Source: Dickeya aquatica (GTDB taxonomy: Bacteria > Pseudomonadota > Gammaproteobacteria > Enterobacterales > Enterobacteriaceae). Taken from it: 64,000 nucleotides of DNA. Below, piece after piece: positions 46,536-53,949 of the stretch. The notes under the pieces were generated by a model that worked only from the letters and a program-made list of their open reading frames with translations, ran no database searches and had not been told where the DNA came from. The DNA is taken from contig NZ_LT615367.1 in the NCBI RefSeq assembly GCF_900095885.1, positions 3,658,001 to 3,722,000 on the forward strand, read 5' to 3'. Position 1 is the first letter of the stretch, and each line of letters begins with the position of its first letter. The translations under genes were made by a program, and so were the position numbers.

Positions 46536-46774
46536 TTATCTGCCTTCCTGTCCAGTTTGTTATCAATCCGATCGATAGTGCTCTTCAAATCGCGCAACGT
46601 ATCCATTACAGACTCGTGATCGCGCCGGGCGTCGTCACGGCGCTGATAGTCCGTTTTGATGCGTTCAACATCAGCCCGGAGCGATTTCAGCGCATCGCTC
46701 AGTCCGCGAACGACCAGCCCAAATAGTGCTGATATCAGCGTCATCGCTACACCCAAAACCCATTCCGGGGTCAT
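46532..46774 (-). CDS. DUF2730 family protein (gp25-like)
   Basis: 80 residues from ATG 46774, whose ATGA overlaps the spanin stop; the longer frame is rejected. One membrane segment (PEWVLGVAMTLISALFGLVV), then a coiled coil (LKSLRADVERIKTDYQRRDD). DUF2730 is common in Mu-like phages after the lysis genes, with unknown function. Confidence 0.82.
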   Translation of the reverse strand: MTPEWVLGVAMTLISALFGLVVRGLSDALKSLRADVERIKTDYQRRDDARRDHESVMDTLRDLKSTIDRIDNKLDRKADK

Positions 46775-47400
46775 TTGTCCTTGCCCCCTTTGTAATAGGC
46801 GTTTAGTTTTTCCAGTTGCCCGCGCAAGGTCAGGCACCATGCCCCATAGTCGGCCGCGTGGTTCAAAAGCCCTGCGGGGGAGAGTCCGCGTCCGGGGCGG
46901 GCGGCATCGGTGGGATGTACAGCAGCTCGGCCGGGGGCGTCGGACATACCGACTGTGTCGTCGGCGTAGCCAAGACTGGCGCGGTAGAGCCGCAGGCTGT
47001 CAGGGCCAATGCCGGTAAAAGCGTTAGAATCATTTTTAACTGCACGGTCGATCCCCTCTTTCAGTTTTTGCGTCGTTTTCGTCAGTTCCGTTTTCACGTC
47101 CAGCAGCTCAACTGCCAGTTCATCCGCACGGACGCGCTGCGCCGTCGCGTCTGCCTGCGCCTGTTGCAGTGCAGCGACCTGAAGCTCTGCGGCCTGACGT
47201 TTTTCCTGTTCGGCGGCCAGCACTTGTGCCGCCAGTTGCTCGTTTTTTAGGGTCAGTTGCTGGTTTTCATCGCGCTGCGATGCTACGCCCGCGTTGCGTC
47301 CTGACGTCTCCCCGACGTTGTAGGCAACACCGGCGGCAGCGACGATAAACACCAGCGGTAGCCAGGCAACGCGCAAGAACTGGAGAATGGCGGTATTCAC
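46771..47400 (-). CDS. i-spanin-like protein (Rz-type)
   Basis: 209 residues with one N-terminal membrane anchor (LRVAWLPLVFIVAAAGVAYN) and a long periplasmic coiled coil (NQQLTLKNEQLAAQVLAAEQ, KTELTKTTQKLKEGIDRAVK). It lies behind endolysin and holin-like genes and encloses an o-spanin gene in another frame, so it should fuse inner and outer membrane at the end of lysis. Confidence 0.82.
   Translation of the reverse strand: MNTAILQFLRVAWLPLVFIVAAAGVAYNVGETSGRNAGVASQRDENQQLTLKNEQLAAQVLAAEQEKRQAAELQVAALQQAQADATAQRVRADELAVELLDVKTELTKTTQKLKEGIDRAVKNDSNAFTGIGPDSLRLYRASLGYADDTVGMSDAPGRAAVHPTDAARPGRGLSPAGLLNHAADYGAWCLTLRGQLEKLNAYYKGGKDK
46863..47045 (-). CDS. o-spanin lipoprotein (Rz1-type), embedded in the i-spanin gene
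   Basis: 60 residues: MQLKMILTLLPALALTACGS. LALTAC is a lipobox with the lipid-bearing Cys at residue 18; the mature 43 residues are Pro-rich (CPTPPAELLYIPPMPPAPDA). It lies wholly within the i-spanin gene in a different frame, like lambda Rz/Rz1. Confidence 0.8.
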   Translation of the reverse strand: MQLKMILTLLPALALTACGSTAPVLATPTTQSVCPTPPAELLYIPPMPPAPDADSPPQGF

Positions 47401-47651
47401 TGTTGGCCTCCTTTGTCTGTTCCGGTTTGCGTGGTCTGGGTCTGGTCACGTTTGATGGCGTGATATTTAGAGGCTTGCGACTGCGTTACCCAGGCGGCGA
47501 GATACGCCATAAACAGCCACTCGGTGAGATTGCCTGTGTACGTGCAGAACAGCAGCACACCGGTCGTCGCCAGGAACGCGATGAAAACGATGGTGTCGGA
47601 CGTGGAAAGACGGCCGGATTTCGGATTAGTGACAAGGTCGCTGAGTTTCAT
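47397..47651 (-). CDS. Holin-like membrane protein (DUF2644)
   Basis: 84 residues. Two membrane segments (TIVFIAFLATTGVLLFCTYT and LTEWLFMAYLAAWVTQSQAS) and a polar, Gln/Thr-rich tail. The family is found with endolysin and spanin genes of Mu-like phages, and a holin role is the best reading. It overlaps the endolysin stop and the spanin start by 4 bases each. Confidence 0.75.
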   Translation of the reverse strand: MKLSDLVTNPKSGRLSTSDTIVFIAFLATTGVLLFCTYTGNLTEWLFMAYLAAWVTQSQASKYHAIKRDQTQTTQTGTDKGGQQ

Positions 47652-48286
47652 GCGGCCCCCAGTGCGCGGAGCGCCTGTTTATACAGCGCCTGACGCTCAG
47701 CCAGCCCGGCCATACCTGCATTAATACGGCGGGTGATTTTCACGATGTCGCCGATATCAGCCAGCGAATTCAGCTTGTTTTCAGACCAGAACCAACCCGC
47801 AGACAGCGCAGCGTATTGCGGGGATTCCAGCAGTTCCGGGGAGGTGATCAGGTCAATGCCGAGGGCGCGGCCACAGGCCAGATAATTATCAAGGCCGGTG
47901 AGTTGGATAAGGCCACGGCCGCGGAATTTCCAGCCGTCATCCGGGGCTTTGTTACCCATGCGGTTGCCGTAGGCAAGATTAGCGATGGCTCGCTGACGCT
48001 CTGCGGGCAGGCTGCGCTCATCGGCATGGCGGCCCAGCGCTTCACGCTGTCCGGCGGTTAGCTGAGAAAAAATGGCAAGACCGGCAATGGAATAGTTGAA
48101 CGACTCGACAATGCGAGTGAAACCACCGGATTCGTGGCCCGTCTGAGCGATGAATGCGGCAATGCGGCGCGGGGTAGTGATATCGAAGTGCTGTAGCGCG
48201 GCGACGATGTGCTGATGCCATTTCCCGGCAATCTCGGCCTTAACACCGGCGGCGCGCTGGAACTGCTCTACTGTGATTAAAGACAT
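47648..48286 (-). CDS. Endolysin, GH19 chitinase-like lysozyme
   Basis: 212 residues. AAFIAQTGHESGGFTRIVES holds the catalytic Glu of GH19-type endolysins; NLAYGNRMGNKAPDDGWKFR, GRGLIQLTGLDNY and the C-terminal WFWSENKLNSLADIGDIVKI follow. No signal peptide is seen, so it needs the holin to reach peptidoglycan. It is the first gene after the late motif at 48344. Confidence 0.92.
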   Translation of the reverse strand: MSLITVEQFQRAAGVKAEIAGKWHQHIVAALQHFDITTPRRIAAFIAQTGHESGGFTRIVESFNYSIAGLAIFSQLTAGQREALGRHADERSLPAERQRAIANLAYGNRMGNKAPDDGWKFRGRGLIQLTGLDNYLACGRALGIDLITSPELLESPQYAALSAGWFWSENKLNSLADIGDIVKITRRINAGMAGLAERQALYKQALRALGAA

Positions 48287-48343
48287 GACACCAGCTTTGT
48301 TGTGTGTAAAAAGTGGTGTCAGTGTCTGATTGATGAAGGATTT

Positions 48344-48367
48344 TTATAACTGGATGGGGTTCAGTGG
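48344..48367 (-). promoter_or_regulatory. Late promoter/activator motif, copy 1 (before lysis genes)
   Basis: On the minus strand CCACTGAACCCCATCCAG then TTATAA. It shares CCACTGAACCCC(A/G)TC with the copies at 39692 and 27751, and lies 58 bases before the endolysin start. It matches the place of Mu promoter P(lys). Confidence 0.7.
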
Positions 48368-48375
48368 TTTATGGG

Positions 48376-48903
48376 CTACAGATCATTTCCCAGGTTTTTT
48401 GCCTGCTGTGCTGCCATCGCCTGATCAAAGTTCGGAGATGTATAAATTAATTGACTGAAATCTTTACCCGTCGACGCATCTCGATGCCCAGCAACAAAAA
48501 TAGTGTCATTATCATATCTGATATAGATAGTTCCTCCATTTGCCAGCGCTGCCTTTGCTTCATCTGGCGTTGATGACGATGATGGCTGACCATACTTCTT
48601 TTCGAGGGCAGCAACGACAGGGTTGATGCCATCGTTCAGTGTGATTGCTAAACGCTCGAATTTTCCATTAATAAATAGCACCATAGCCAATGAATCCGAG
48701 CCTGAGAATTTGAAGTCGTGGCAGTAGTAAGTTTCAACTCCGTTGATTTTTTTCTCTTCGTATTTCTTCAGGTTACACCACTTTGCTGCAATAACAGTCT
48801 TTACGTCAGACCCAAACTTCACGCCTTTATACCCATCCACCGCTGCTACTCCGAATGACGTAGCAGATAATGCAATCACCAAAGCTATTGTTTTAAATTT
48901 CAT
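48376..48903 (-). CDS. Secreted protein of unknown function (possible lysogeny gene)
   Basis: 175 residues. MKFKTIALVIALSATSFGVA with AVDGY is a Sec signal peptide. The mature protein has two Cys near 43 and 61 (AKWCNLKKYEEKKINGVETY, YCHDFKFSG), and YKGVKFGSDVKTV at its start resembles small periplasmic proteins. It is richer in A and T than its neighbours. It lies between the activator gene and the late lysis promoter, where Mu has no such gene, so it may be a host-altering cargo gene. Confidence 0.65.
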   Translation of the reverse strand: MKFKTIALVIALSATSFGVAAVDGYKGVKFGSDVKTVIAAKWCNLKKYEEKKINGVETYYCHDFKFSGSDSLAMVLFINGKFERLAITLNDGINPVVAALEKKYGQPSSSSTPDEAKAALANGGTIYIRYDNDTIFVAGHRDASTGKDFSQLIYTSPNFDQAMAAQQAKNLGNDL

Positions 48904-48912
48904 ATAATTTCC

Positions 48913-49347
48913 TCAAAAAAGACTTTGCTGCTGATGTGTTACCGGGTTCTTGCTTTCGCGCACCAGTTCCCACGCCAGACGGTCTGAAAATCCATATCCA
49001 GGGCAAAGCCGGGACATCGCCATCGTTATCGATATACCCGCCTCGGTCATCTGGTTTAAATCGTGCATAAAACGCTGATTACGCAGCTCACGCAGTGCGG
49101 CAGCGCAGCGCGGCAGATAAACAATATCGCCGCCGAAGGTCTTCGACAACAGCGTCGCGTTTTCAGCGCCGATAGTTTCGCGCAGAAGTTCGGCGCGGGC
49201 GGCACCCAGCGCGTGGATGCCTTTGCCAATCGGGAAGGTTGTTCCGCCGAATCGCTCAATCAACCGGGCGGTAGCCGGGAATCCAATCAAGTCTGCAATT
49301 TGCAGGACAACATCGGGCAGCAGCCCGGCTACGCGCTCCAGTTCCAT
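48913..49347 (-). CDS. Mor/C-type transcription activator of late or middle genes
   Basis: 144 residues of the Mor family: VAGLLPDVVLQIADLIGFPA, RLIERFGGTTFPIGKGI, then the helix-turn-helix end GISITMAMSRLCPGYGFSDR. In Mu, Mor turns on the middle promoter and its paralogue C turns on the late ones. Only one such gene is visible here, so it may serve the three CCACTGAACCCC motifs itself. Confidence 0.9.
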   Translation of the reverse strand: MELERVAGLLPDVVLQIADLIGFPATARLIERFGGTTFPIGKGIHALGAARAELLRETIGAENATLLSKTFGGDIVYLPRCAAALRELRNQRFMHDLNQMTEAGISITMAMSRLCPGYGFSDRLAWELVRESKNPVTHQQQSLF

Positions 49348-49349
49348 GA

Positions 49350-49784
49350 TTATTCCCCGTTCTTGGGTTTACGGCGTTTGGCGTCGATGATCAACGCTTG
49401 CATGAGTTTCGTTAATTGCTGTATATCCAGCCAGTCAACATATCGTACATTAAACATGTGCTGCGCCATAGTCTCCGCATAAGCCCATGGTCGACCCGCG
49501 TCTGTTAGCAGCGCCTCAACTTTGCTAAGGATGGCCCTTTTACTGGCAGGCACACCAGGCTTGCGGCCATGATTCCTTGCGCGGCGCGGGTAGCCGTGTG
49601 TGTGCATGTACGCTTTAACGGCTTCGAGTTCCTGCATACTGCATTGCGTAGCGGATGATTTCCCGGTTAACCGCGCCAGTACAGCGCGGTACGTTTCATC
49701 ATCCCATTTTAAGTATGCCTGACCCGCTTTTACTGCGCCGATCAACGCCCGATTCGCCTGTGGTTTAGCTCGCATCATCAACAC
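49350..49784 (-). CDS. GemA-like regulatory protein (Mu gp16 family, DUF1018)
   Basis: 144 residues: GAVKAGQAYLKWDDETYRAV, LARLTGKSSATQCSMQELEA and the C-terminal VRYVDWLDIQQLTKLMQALI. Mu GemA alters host supercoiling and gene expression during the lytic cycle. It overlaps the upstream gene by 20 bases and precedes mor by 2, as in Mu. Confidence 0.88.
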   Translation of the reverse strand: MLMMRAKPQANRALIGAVKAGQAYLKWDDETYRAVLARLTGKSSATQCSMQELEAVKAYMHTHGYPRRARNHGRKPGVPASKRAILSKVEALLTDAGRPWAYAETMAQHMFNVRYVDWLDIQQLTKLMQALIIDAKRRKPKNGE

Positions 49785-50262
49785 CCCCAGCGTTATTAAC
49801 CCACGTCAACCCCTCGGCTTTTTTGAACTGACGAATAAGGCTGGTCGAGCTGGAGAAGAACGGCAGCCAATAGCTAACTGAATCATGTAAACCGGGAATG
49901 CACTCCTTAGCTCTGCGTTCTCCGATTGCCCTTTCGAGTTGTGCCACACGCCTCACCGAGAAAAGACGTCTTTTCTTTTCACACCAGAACAGACGGGTAA
50001 TTGGGTTGTAAGCCTCGGTTTTTTCATCCCCCCACGAAAAGCGCTGTTCCCCGTCAAAATAGACGGACAGAACAGTGCGGCTTTCGCCGTCACGCACACG
50101 TAAGACGGAAATTACCGTGTCGCTATATTTAAATTCAATGTGGCAAAAATAGCTCTGTAACTCCGTTTTAATCTTCGCCCACTGTTCCTTTGTGATTGAG
50201 CTATTCACTGGCTGGCGGCGCTTGCGCGCCGCTGCCTGCTGTTTTTGGTTGAGGTTAGTCAT
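49765..50262 (-). CDS. Early-region protein of unknown function
   Basis: 165 residues from ATG 50262 (MTNLNQKQQAAARKRRQPVN), overlapping the upstream gene by 8 bases; longer starts lie inside that gene. Basic N-terminus, then QWAKIKTELQSYFCHIEFKY, VYFDGEQRFSWGDEKTEAYN and LFWCEKKRRLFSVRRVAQLE. I do not recognise the family. It belongs to the tightly coupled early operon. Confidence 0.6.
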   Translation of the reverse strand: MTNLNQKQQAAARKRRQPVNSSITKEQWAKIKTELQSYFCHIEFKYSDTVISVLRVRDGESRTVLSVYFDGEQRFSWGDEKTEAYNPITRLFWCEKKRRLFSVRRVAQLERAIGERRAKECIPGLHDSVSYWLPFFSSSTSLIRQFKKAEGLTWVNNAGGVDDAS

Positions 50263-50614
50263 GTCGCACCGCCATCCGCACCGGGCGGTCATCACAAATT
50301 TGGTAGCCGTCCTTATCCATACGCGGTGTGATGCCAGAACCTCCGGCACTGATGTACTGGCAGCCCGTTCCTGCATCGGTATACAGCGACAAACCAGAAC
50401 GACCCACACCGTCTGTGTCATCGCCCGTCAGGCCAGTCTTAAATGCCAGCCATGAGACAGCGGGGATAGCTACAGCGCCGACAATCAGATAAATGCAGAC
50501 TTTCTTTGCAGCCTTGCGGCCAGCGCTGATCAGCCCGGCGTAAATGCATTGACCTAGGTCGGTACGGGCCGCCGGGCCAAATGCCACAATTTTTATCGTG
50601 CGTGGAATAATCAT
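50255..50614 (-). CDS. Small membrane protein, DUF6440-like end
   Basis: 119 residues with one membrane segment (KKVCIYLIVGAVAIPAVSWL) and a soluble end with GLSLYTDAGTGCQYISAGGS, GITPRMDKDGYQICDD. Such a short two-strand motif around Cys-Gln-Tyr occurs in many phage and plasmid proteins of unknown role. ATG 50614 overlaps the stop of the 39-codon gene (ATGA). Confidence 0.6.
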   Translation of the reverse strand: MIIPRTIKIVAFGPAARTDLGQCIYAGLISAGRKAAKKVCIYLIVGAVAIPAVSWLAFKTGLTGDDTDGVGRSGLSLYTDAGTGCQYISAGGSGITPRMDKDGYQICDDRPVRMAVRHD

Positions 50615-50730
50615 TGGAGCCTCATTAGTATTTGAATGTCATGGCGATACATCCACTCTGCGACCAGCAGACCGGCGACGAACCCGACGGTCATGCCCAG
50701 CAAAAACGCATCAATAAATAAATCTCTCAC
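50611..50730 (-). CDS. 39-residue membrane peptide, GTG start
   Basis: GTG at 50730 overlaps the stop of the preceding gene as GTGA, and its own stop overlaps the next ATG as ATGA. The product (starts RDLFIDAFLLGMTVGFVAGL after the initiator and ends HDIQILMRLQ) has one membrane segment. The double coupling and absence of any other use for the gap support it. Function unknown. Confidence 0.55.
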   Translation of the reverse strand: MRDLFIDAFLLGMTVGFVAGLLVAEWMYRHDIQILMRLQ

Positions 50731-51194
50731 TCTGTCAGCGCCTCCAGCCGCGATTCCACCACTAGGTCAATTTGCGATGCCAGACCCAAACGCAACAGCC
50801 AATCCGACAACTGATATAGCGCCCCAGCCGGTGTTTCTGCGCCTGGAAAATCCTCAAGCACGATAGTAGGTTGCCACCTGCCATCACCAACATTTGACAG
50901 TGTGATATGCTGCTCAAGCATCGTGCTGCCGTTGTTATGCCTGAGCGTCAGGCCGATGCCAGCCGTATTGCCGAATGACTCAAAGCGCGTCAGGCGGCAT
51001 TCGACCGAATGAGTATCAACAACACAGCGCGCCCGCTGATCGACATTGTCGCTCTGCGCACGCAGCACCGTGATTTCATCGCGACAATCAGCCAGCAAAC
51101 CCAGCCACCGATCACCCAATTCAGGGTTATGACAAATAAAGTCATCGAGGAGGAACAGGTTGGCGCGCACGCGAGCAAGGTTATTTTTCATCAT
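50727..51194 (-). CDS. Early-region protein of unknown function
   Basis: 155 residues: MMKNNLARVRANLFLLDDFI, RLTRFESFGNTAGIGLTLRH, then IVLEDFPGAETPAGALYQLS. No membrane segment, six cysteine/His residues scattered without a pattern. It overlaps the genes on both sides by 4 bases. Not recognised. Confidence 0.6.
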   Translation of the reverse strand: MMKNNLARVRANLFLLDDFICHNPELGDRWLGLLADCRDEITVLRAQSDNVDQRARCVVDTHSVECRLTRFESFGNTAGIGLTLRHNNGSTMLEQHITLSNVGDGRWQPTIVLEDFPGAETPAGALYQLSDWLLRLGLASQIDLVVESRLEALTE

Positions 51195-51406
51195 GACACC
51201 CTCCAGAGTTTTTTATGTTTCTCGACGGCGCGTTTCATTTCACGCTGAACAGCGGACTTGTAGATGCGGGAGCCGCGCGCATCGAAATATTCCCAACGTG
51301 ATTTACCCGGTAATACCGGGCGCTCATTGACGCGGGAGCCGTCACTCAGCGAATAGACGCGGTATGCACCGTTGTCCCAGTATTGGCAATTGTTGACGAT
51401 TGGCAT
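51191..51406 (-). CDS. Small basic early protein
   Basis: 71 residues from ATG 51406 in a TAATG overlap with the gene before it. MPIVNNCQYWDNGAYRVYSL, then RWEYFDARGSRIYKSAVQRE and a Lys/Arg-rich helix at the end. Possibly nucleic acid binding from its charge; no family recognised. Confidence 0.55.
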   Translation of the reverse strand: MPIVNNCQYWDNGAYRVYSLSDGSRVNERPVLPGKSRWEYFDARGSRIYKSAVQREMKRAVEKHKKLWRVS

Positions 51407-51729
51407 TAGCTGTCCCTCCCGGCACAGGCGCTGCACAGGTCGTCTTCGACCCAGTGGCAACTGGGCTGACACGCCTCATACCAGTTACAGCGGCACTGGC
51501 GGCACATCTGAGACGGGTCGGGGCTGATGCGATACACGCCGGGTTTTGTGTACGACACCGGGTGTAATGCGGTGATAATCAGCCGCTGTTTTGTGCTGAA
51601 AATCTTTGCGCCCAGGTTTTTCACTGCAACATCCGGGCTGTATGTGCATGATGCGGTTTTGCCGCTATTACGGGCGATATATGTACCGCTGCTATAGCGG
51701 ACAGAGATATCAAGATGAGAGATAGACAT
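51406..51729 (-). CDS. Cysteine-rich early protein
   Basis: 107 residues. The C-terminal third has seven Cys (CRQCRCNWYEACQPSCHWVE, DDLCSACAG), a probable zinc-binding module; the N-terminal part is beta-rich (STKQRLIITALHPVSYTKPG). The start shares one base with the stop of the upstream gene. Unknown role. Confidence 0.55.
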   Translation of the reverse strand: MSISHLDISVRYSSGTYIARNSGKTASCTYSPDVAVKNLGAKIFSTKQRLIITALHPVSYTKPGVYRISPDPSQMCRQCRCNWYEACQPSCHWVEDDLCSACAGRDS

Positions 51730-52187
51730 TATTCGACCCTCCCGCCTAATACCATTTGAATGCCGCCTAGCTTTGCGCCGCCTTTTGATTCACACCACGC
51801 TAACCACGCTTGCAACGCATCGATTGCAGCATCACCGTCCGACGCTTCCGGCACTCCGGGAACCAGAAGTTTTCCAGCGCTGTCACCTTTGCCATGACGA
51901 GCAACAACGTCGAGAAAACCGTGTAATGCATACTTAGGCCCAGTAGCGATTTGAATAGCACCGGAGCCATCCAGTCTATCTGCCGGTAATTCATCACCGA
52001 TTTCAATTAAGCCGCTTGCCCAGCACCATGCGAATTGTGGCGTCATATCTAAGTAGCTTTTACAGCTACAGCGCGGGCATACCGAGTGGGACGCGGCAAT
52101 TCCGCAGATATAGCCAGGCGTTAATTTGCGCTCCGATTTCATATGCTGATTTCTGCATCGTGTGCATTTAACCTTAATATCTGACAT
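51729..52187 (-). CDS. Zinc-finger early protein carrying a CRISPR target
   Basis: 152 residues from ATG 52187, eight bases behind GAGG. The N-terminal 50 residues have three CxxC-type pairs (CTRC near 8, CPRC near 37 and C near 42), suggesting a zinc ribbon. The rest has DGSGAIQIATGPKYALHGFL and DGDAAIDALQAWLAWCESKG. The newest spacer of array 2 matches 51806-51837 in its distal part. No family assigned. Confidence 0.6.
   Translation of the reverse strand: MSDIKVKCTRCRNQHMKSERKLTPGYICGIAASHSVCPRCSCKSYLDMTPQFAWCWASGLIEIGDELPADRLDGSGAIQIATGPKYALHGFLDVVARHGKGDSAGKLLVPGVPEASDGDAAIDALQAWLAWCESKGGAKLGGIQMVLGGRVE
51806..51837 (+). other. Protospacer of the newest array 2 spacer
   Basis: The spacer at 61918-61949 agrees at 31 of 32 bases. 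The site is preceded by CC at 51804-51805, the type I-F PAM. The only mismatch is spacer position 2 (T in the spacer, C here), a silent change in an Ala codon of the gene on the other strand. Confidence 0.95.
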
Positions 52188-52266
52188 TCTCATTTCCTCA
52201 GATTTAGGCGTAAGCCAGCCCCGGCGGGTTTACGCCATTTTTAAAGATGTTTAATTTCGGTTTAAA

Positions 52267-52458
52267 TTACTGCGGTGATTTCAACGTATCGATTTTGACG
52301 AAATATGGCTCCAGATTAATTTCAACAATTGACCCGCACTCAAAATCACGGGCGACATCTGCCGTTTTTACTATCTTCCCGCCGCGCAATATCGGGTTGG
52401 GGCAATACATAAAGGAATGCCCGACGGCATATTTTTTATTGAACTCATCAGCGCACAT
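52267..52458 (-). CDS. Small early protein of unknown function
   Basis: 63 residues from ATG 52458, one base after the stop of the DUF3164 gene; the longer frame to 52599 lies inside that gene. MCADEFNKKYAVGHSFMYCP, NPILRGGKIVKTADVARDFE. Two Cys near 2 and 19. Not recognised. Confidence 0.5.
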   Translation of the reverse strand: MCADEFNKKYAVGHSFMYCPNPILRGGKIVKTADVARDFECGSIVEINLEPYFVKIDTLKSPQ

Positions 52459-52459
52459 A

Positions 52460-53092
52460 TCACACCCCGGCAATATCAAGCGGTATTGGCCGGTACTGGT
52501 CAGAGTCGCCGATTCGTTCATAGACGCGGATATAAGAACGACTACCGACGACTTGAACAGCCTCGCCAATGGCGTCCATAGCCCGCTGCCAGCGTTCATC
52601 CGAAATCTCTAAACGACGCAGGGCCAGCACCGCGCCGGTATTAACCTCACCTTCCTTTTCAGTCTGAAAAGCGCGGTTGATAATCGCGTGAATCTCCGGC
52701 CGTGCGCCCTCAACCCAGTCTGACAGACATTCATCAATCAACGCTTTGGCAGCTTGTAAACGCTCGTCAAAAGCAATGCGGTCTTGCATTGCGCGCTGTA
52801 TTTTGTAGCGCCCGTCGTAGCTATAGAGCGTGACGTTGCCTTTCTTACCACCAAGGTTGACGCCGTACTCACCCCCTGAAAGGGCCACGAACGCGGCGAT
52901 ATCGGCAAACCCGGCCACCTTAAATTCAGCCAGCGCGGCGTTCACTGCCAGCGCACGGCCAACCAGTTCCGCGACCAGTTCATCGCGGGCCACGTCGATT
53001 GGTTTAATCAGATGCTCCGGCGTCAGTACGCCCTTTGCATCAACCCAGTAGCCAGGCGCTGCTGCTTTCTCTGTGAATTGTTTAGTGGGCAT
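52460..53092 (-). CDS. DUF3164 family early protein
   Basis: 210 residues from ATG 53092, behind AAAGGAG. EKAAAPGYWVDAKGVLTPEH, ALSGGEYGVNLGGKKGNVTL, RYKIQRAMQDRIAFDERLQA and LKRLEISDERW-like ALRRLEISDERWQRAMDAIG are the DUF3164 pattern found in transposable phages. Family function is unknown; early expression suggests DNA or host takeover. Confidence 0.85.
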   Translation of the reverse strand: MPTKQFTEKAAAPGYWVDAKGVLTPEHLIKPIDVARDELVAELVGRALAVNAALAEFKVAGFADIAAFVALSGGEYGVNLGGKKGNVTLYSYDGRYKIQRAMQDRIAFDERLQAAKALIDECLSDWVEGARPEIHAIINRAFQTEKEGEVNTGAVLALRRLEISDERWQRAMDAIGEAVQVVGSRSYIRVYERIGDSDQYRPIPLDIAGV

Positions 53093-53279
53093 GCTTTTTC
53101 TCCTTTTTGACTTTTTCAATTGCGTTACGGACTTTCTCGTTAACGTGCCCAGCAAGACCGGCACCTACGGCAACGGCGATGACCCGGGCCATACTGCTAT
53201 CGTCCTTTTCAAGTTCGACCTTGCATTGCACATCAATGCCCCGCGCCTTTGGGGTGATGCTAATTACTACTTTAGCCAT
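53082..53279 (-). CDS. Small early protein (65 residues)
   Basis: Starts at ATG 53279 with GGAG nine bases upstream. MAKVVISITPKARGIDVQCK, VELEKDDSSMARVIAVAVGA and a Lys/Glu-rich end KVRNAIEKVKKEKKHAH. It overlaps the DUF3164 start by 11 bases. A C-terminal basic helix suggests nucleic acid contact; function unknown. Confidence 0.6.
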   Translation of the reverse strand: MAKVVISITPKARGIDVQCKVELEKDDSSMARVIAVAVGAGLAGHVNEKVRNAIEKVKKEKKHAH

Positions 53280-53284
53280 TCGTT

Positions 53285-53518
53285 TTATCTCCAGATAATG
53301 TGCGCGCCGCGCCAAACGGTCATCTTCACGATGCGCTGTACACCGTTTTTTGTTTCAGTGATTTCGACTGCCGTCGGTTCCCATGCTGCAAACGGACGAT
53401 CAACTTCAATAATCGGGCGGCGGAATGTAGCGTGATAATCCACGACATTAATTCCGGCACGCAGCAGTCGATTGATGGGTTTCATTAATTCGGGGTTATT
53501 AATTGGCAAATTGCACAT
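53285..53518 (-). CDS. Small early protein (77 residues)
   Basis: MCNLPINNPELMKPINRLLR, then RRPIIEVDRPFAAWEPTAVE. Follows a GAGG ribosome site with about 9 bases to ATG 53518. No recognised family. It lies 5 bases before the next gene of the operon. Confidence 0.55.
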   Translation of the reverse strand: MCNLPINNPELMKPINRLLRAGINVVDYHATFRRPIIEVDRPFAAWEPTAVEITETKNGVQRIVKMTVWRGAHIIWR

Positions 53519-53531
53519 AGCAAATACCTCG

Positions 53532-53949
53532 TTAATTAATCAGCATTTCACACAGAAAGCGTGGCATTTCTCTTTATCAGACCCAAATCATCCAACAGAC
53601 AACGGTAGCCACCCGGAAGAAATACCGGCTCACCTTTAAGATAAATGCGCATCAGCCGGTAAGCCTGACGGAACGCCGCTGGTGTGGCCGCACCCTGAAT
53701 GCTGAATCGCAATGAATCACCGCAAAGGTCATGCCACGGCAGACGCAGCGCGTCGCAGACCATTGAATAAACATCAATAGTGATACAAAACCCTTTACCA
53801 CCCTCCGTATCCATCAGATAAACGTTGTCACGCATTCTTCCATTAGCCATCACATTTCTGGTGATGCGACGCAAGGCGAGACTTTCTTTTTTAAGCGCCA
53901 TATCTTTAATATCCATGATGATAATTCTCATTAATTAATCAGCATTTCA
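53532..53949. repeat. 19-base direct repeat flanking one early gene
   Basis: Top-strand TTAATTAATCAGCATTTCA occurs at 53532-53550 and again at 53931-53949, 399 bases apart. The upstream copy (in gene direction) encodes the last codons of transposition protein B; the other follows the next gene. Recombination between them would remove the gene cleanly and leave B intact. Confidence 0.85.
53548..53916 (-). CDS. Early protein on a repeat-flanked segment
   Basis: 122 residues from ATG 53916 (MDIKDMALKKESLALRRITR); an ATG at 53931 overlaps the B gene and lacks a ribosome site. It includes YLMDTEGGKGFCITIDVYSM and a helical end. The gene lies exactly between two copies of a 19-base direct repeat (53532-53550 and 53931-53949), so it may be a movable or duplicated unit. 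Function unknown. Confidence 0.55.
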   Translation of the reverse strand: MDIKDMALKKESLALRRITRNVMANGRMRDNVYLMDTEGGKGFCITIDVYSMVCDALRLPWHDLCGDSLRFSIQGAATPAAFRQAYRLMRIYLKGEPVFLPGGYRCLLDDLGLIKRNATLSV

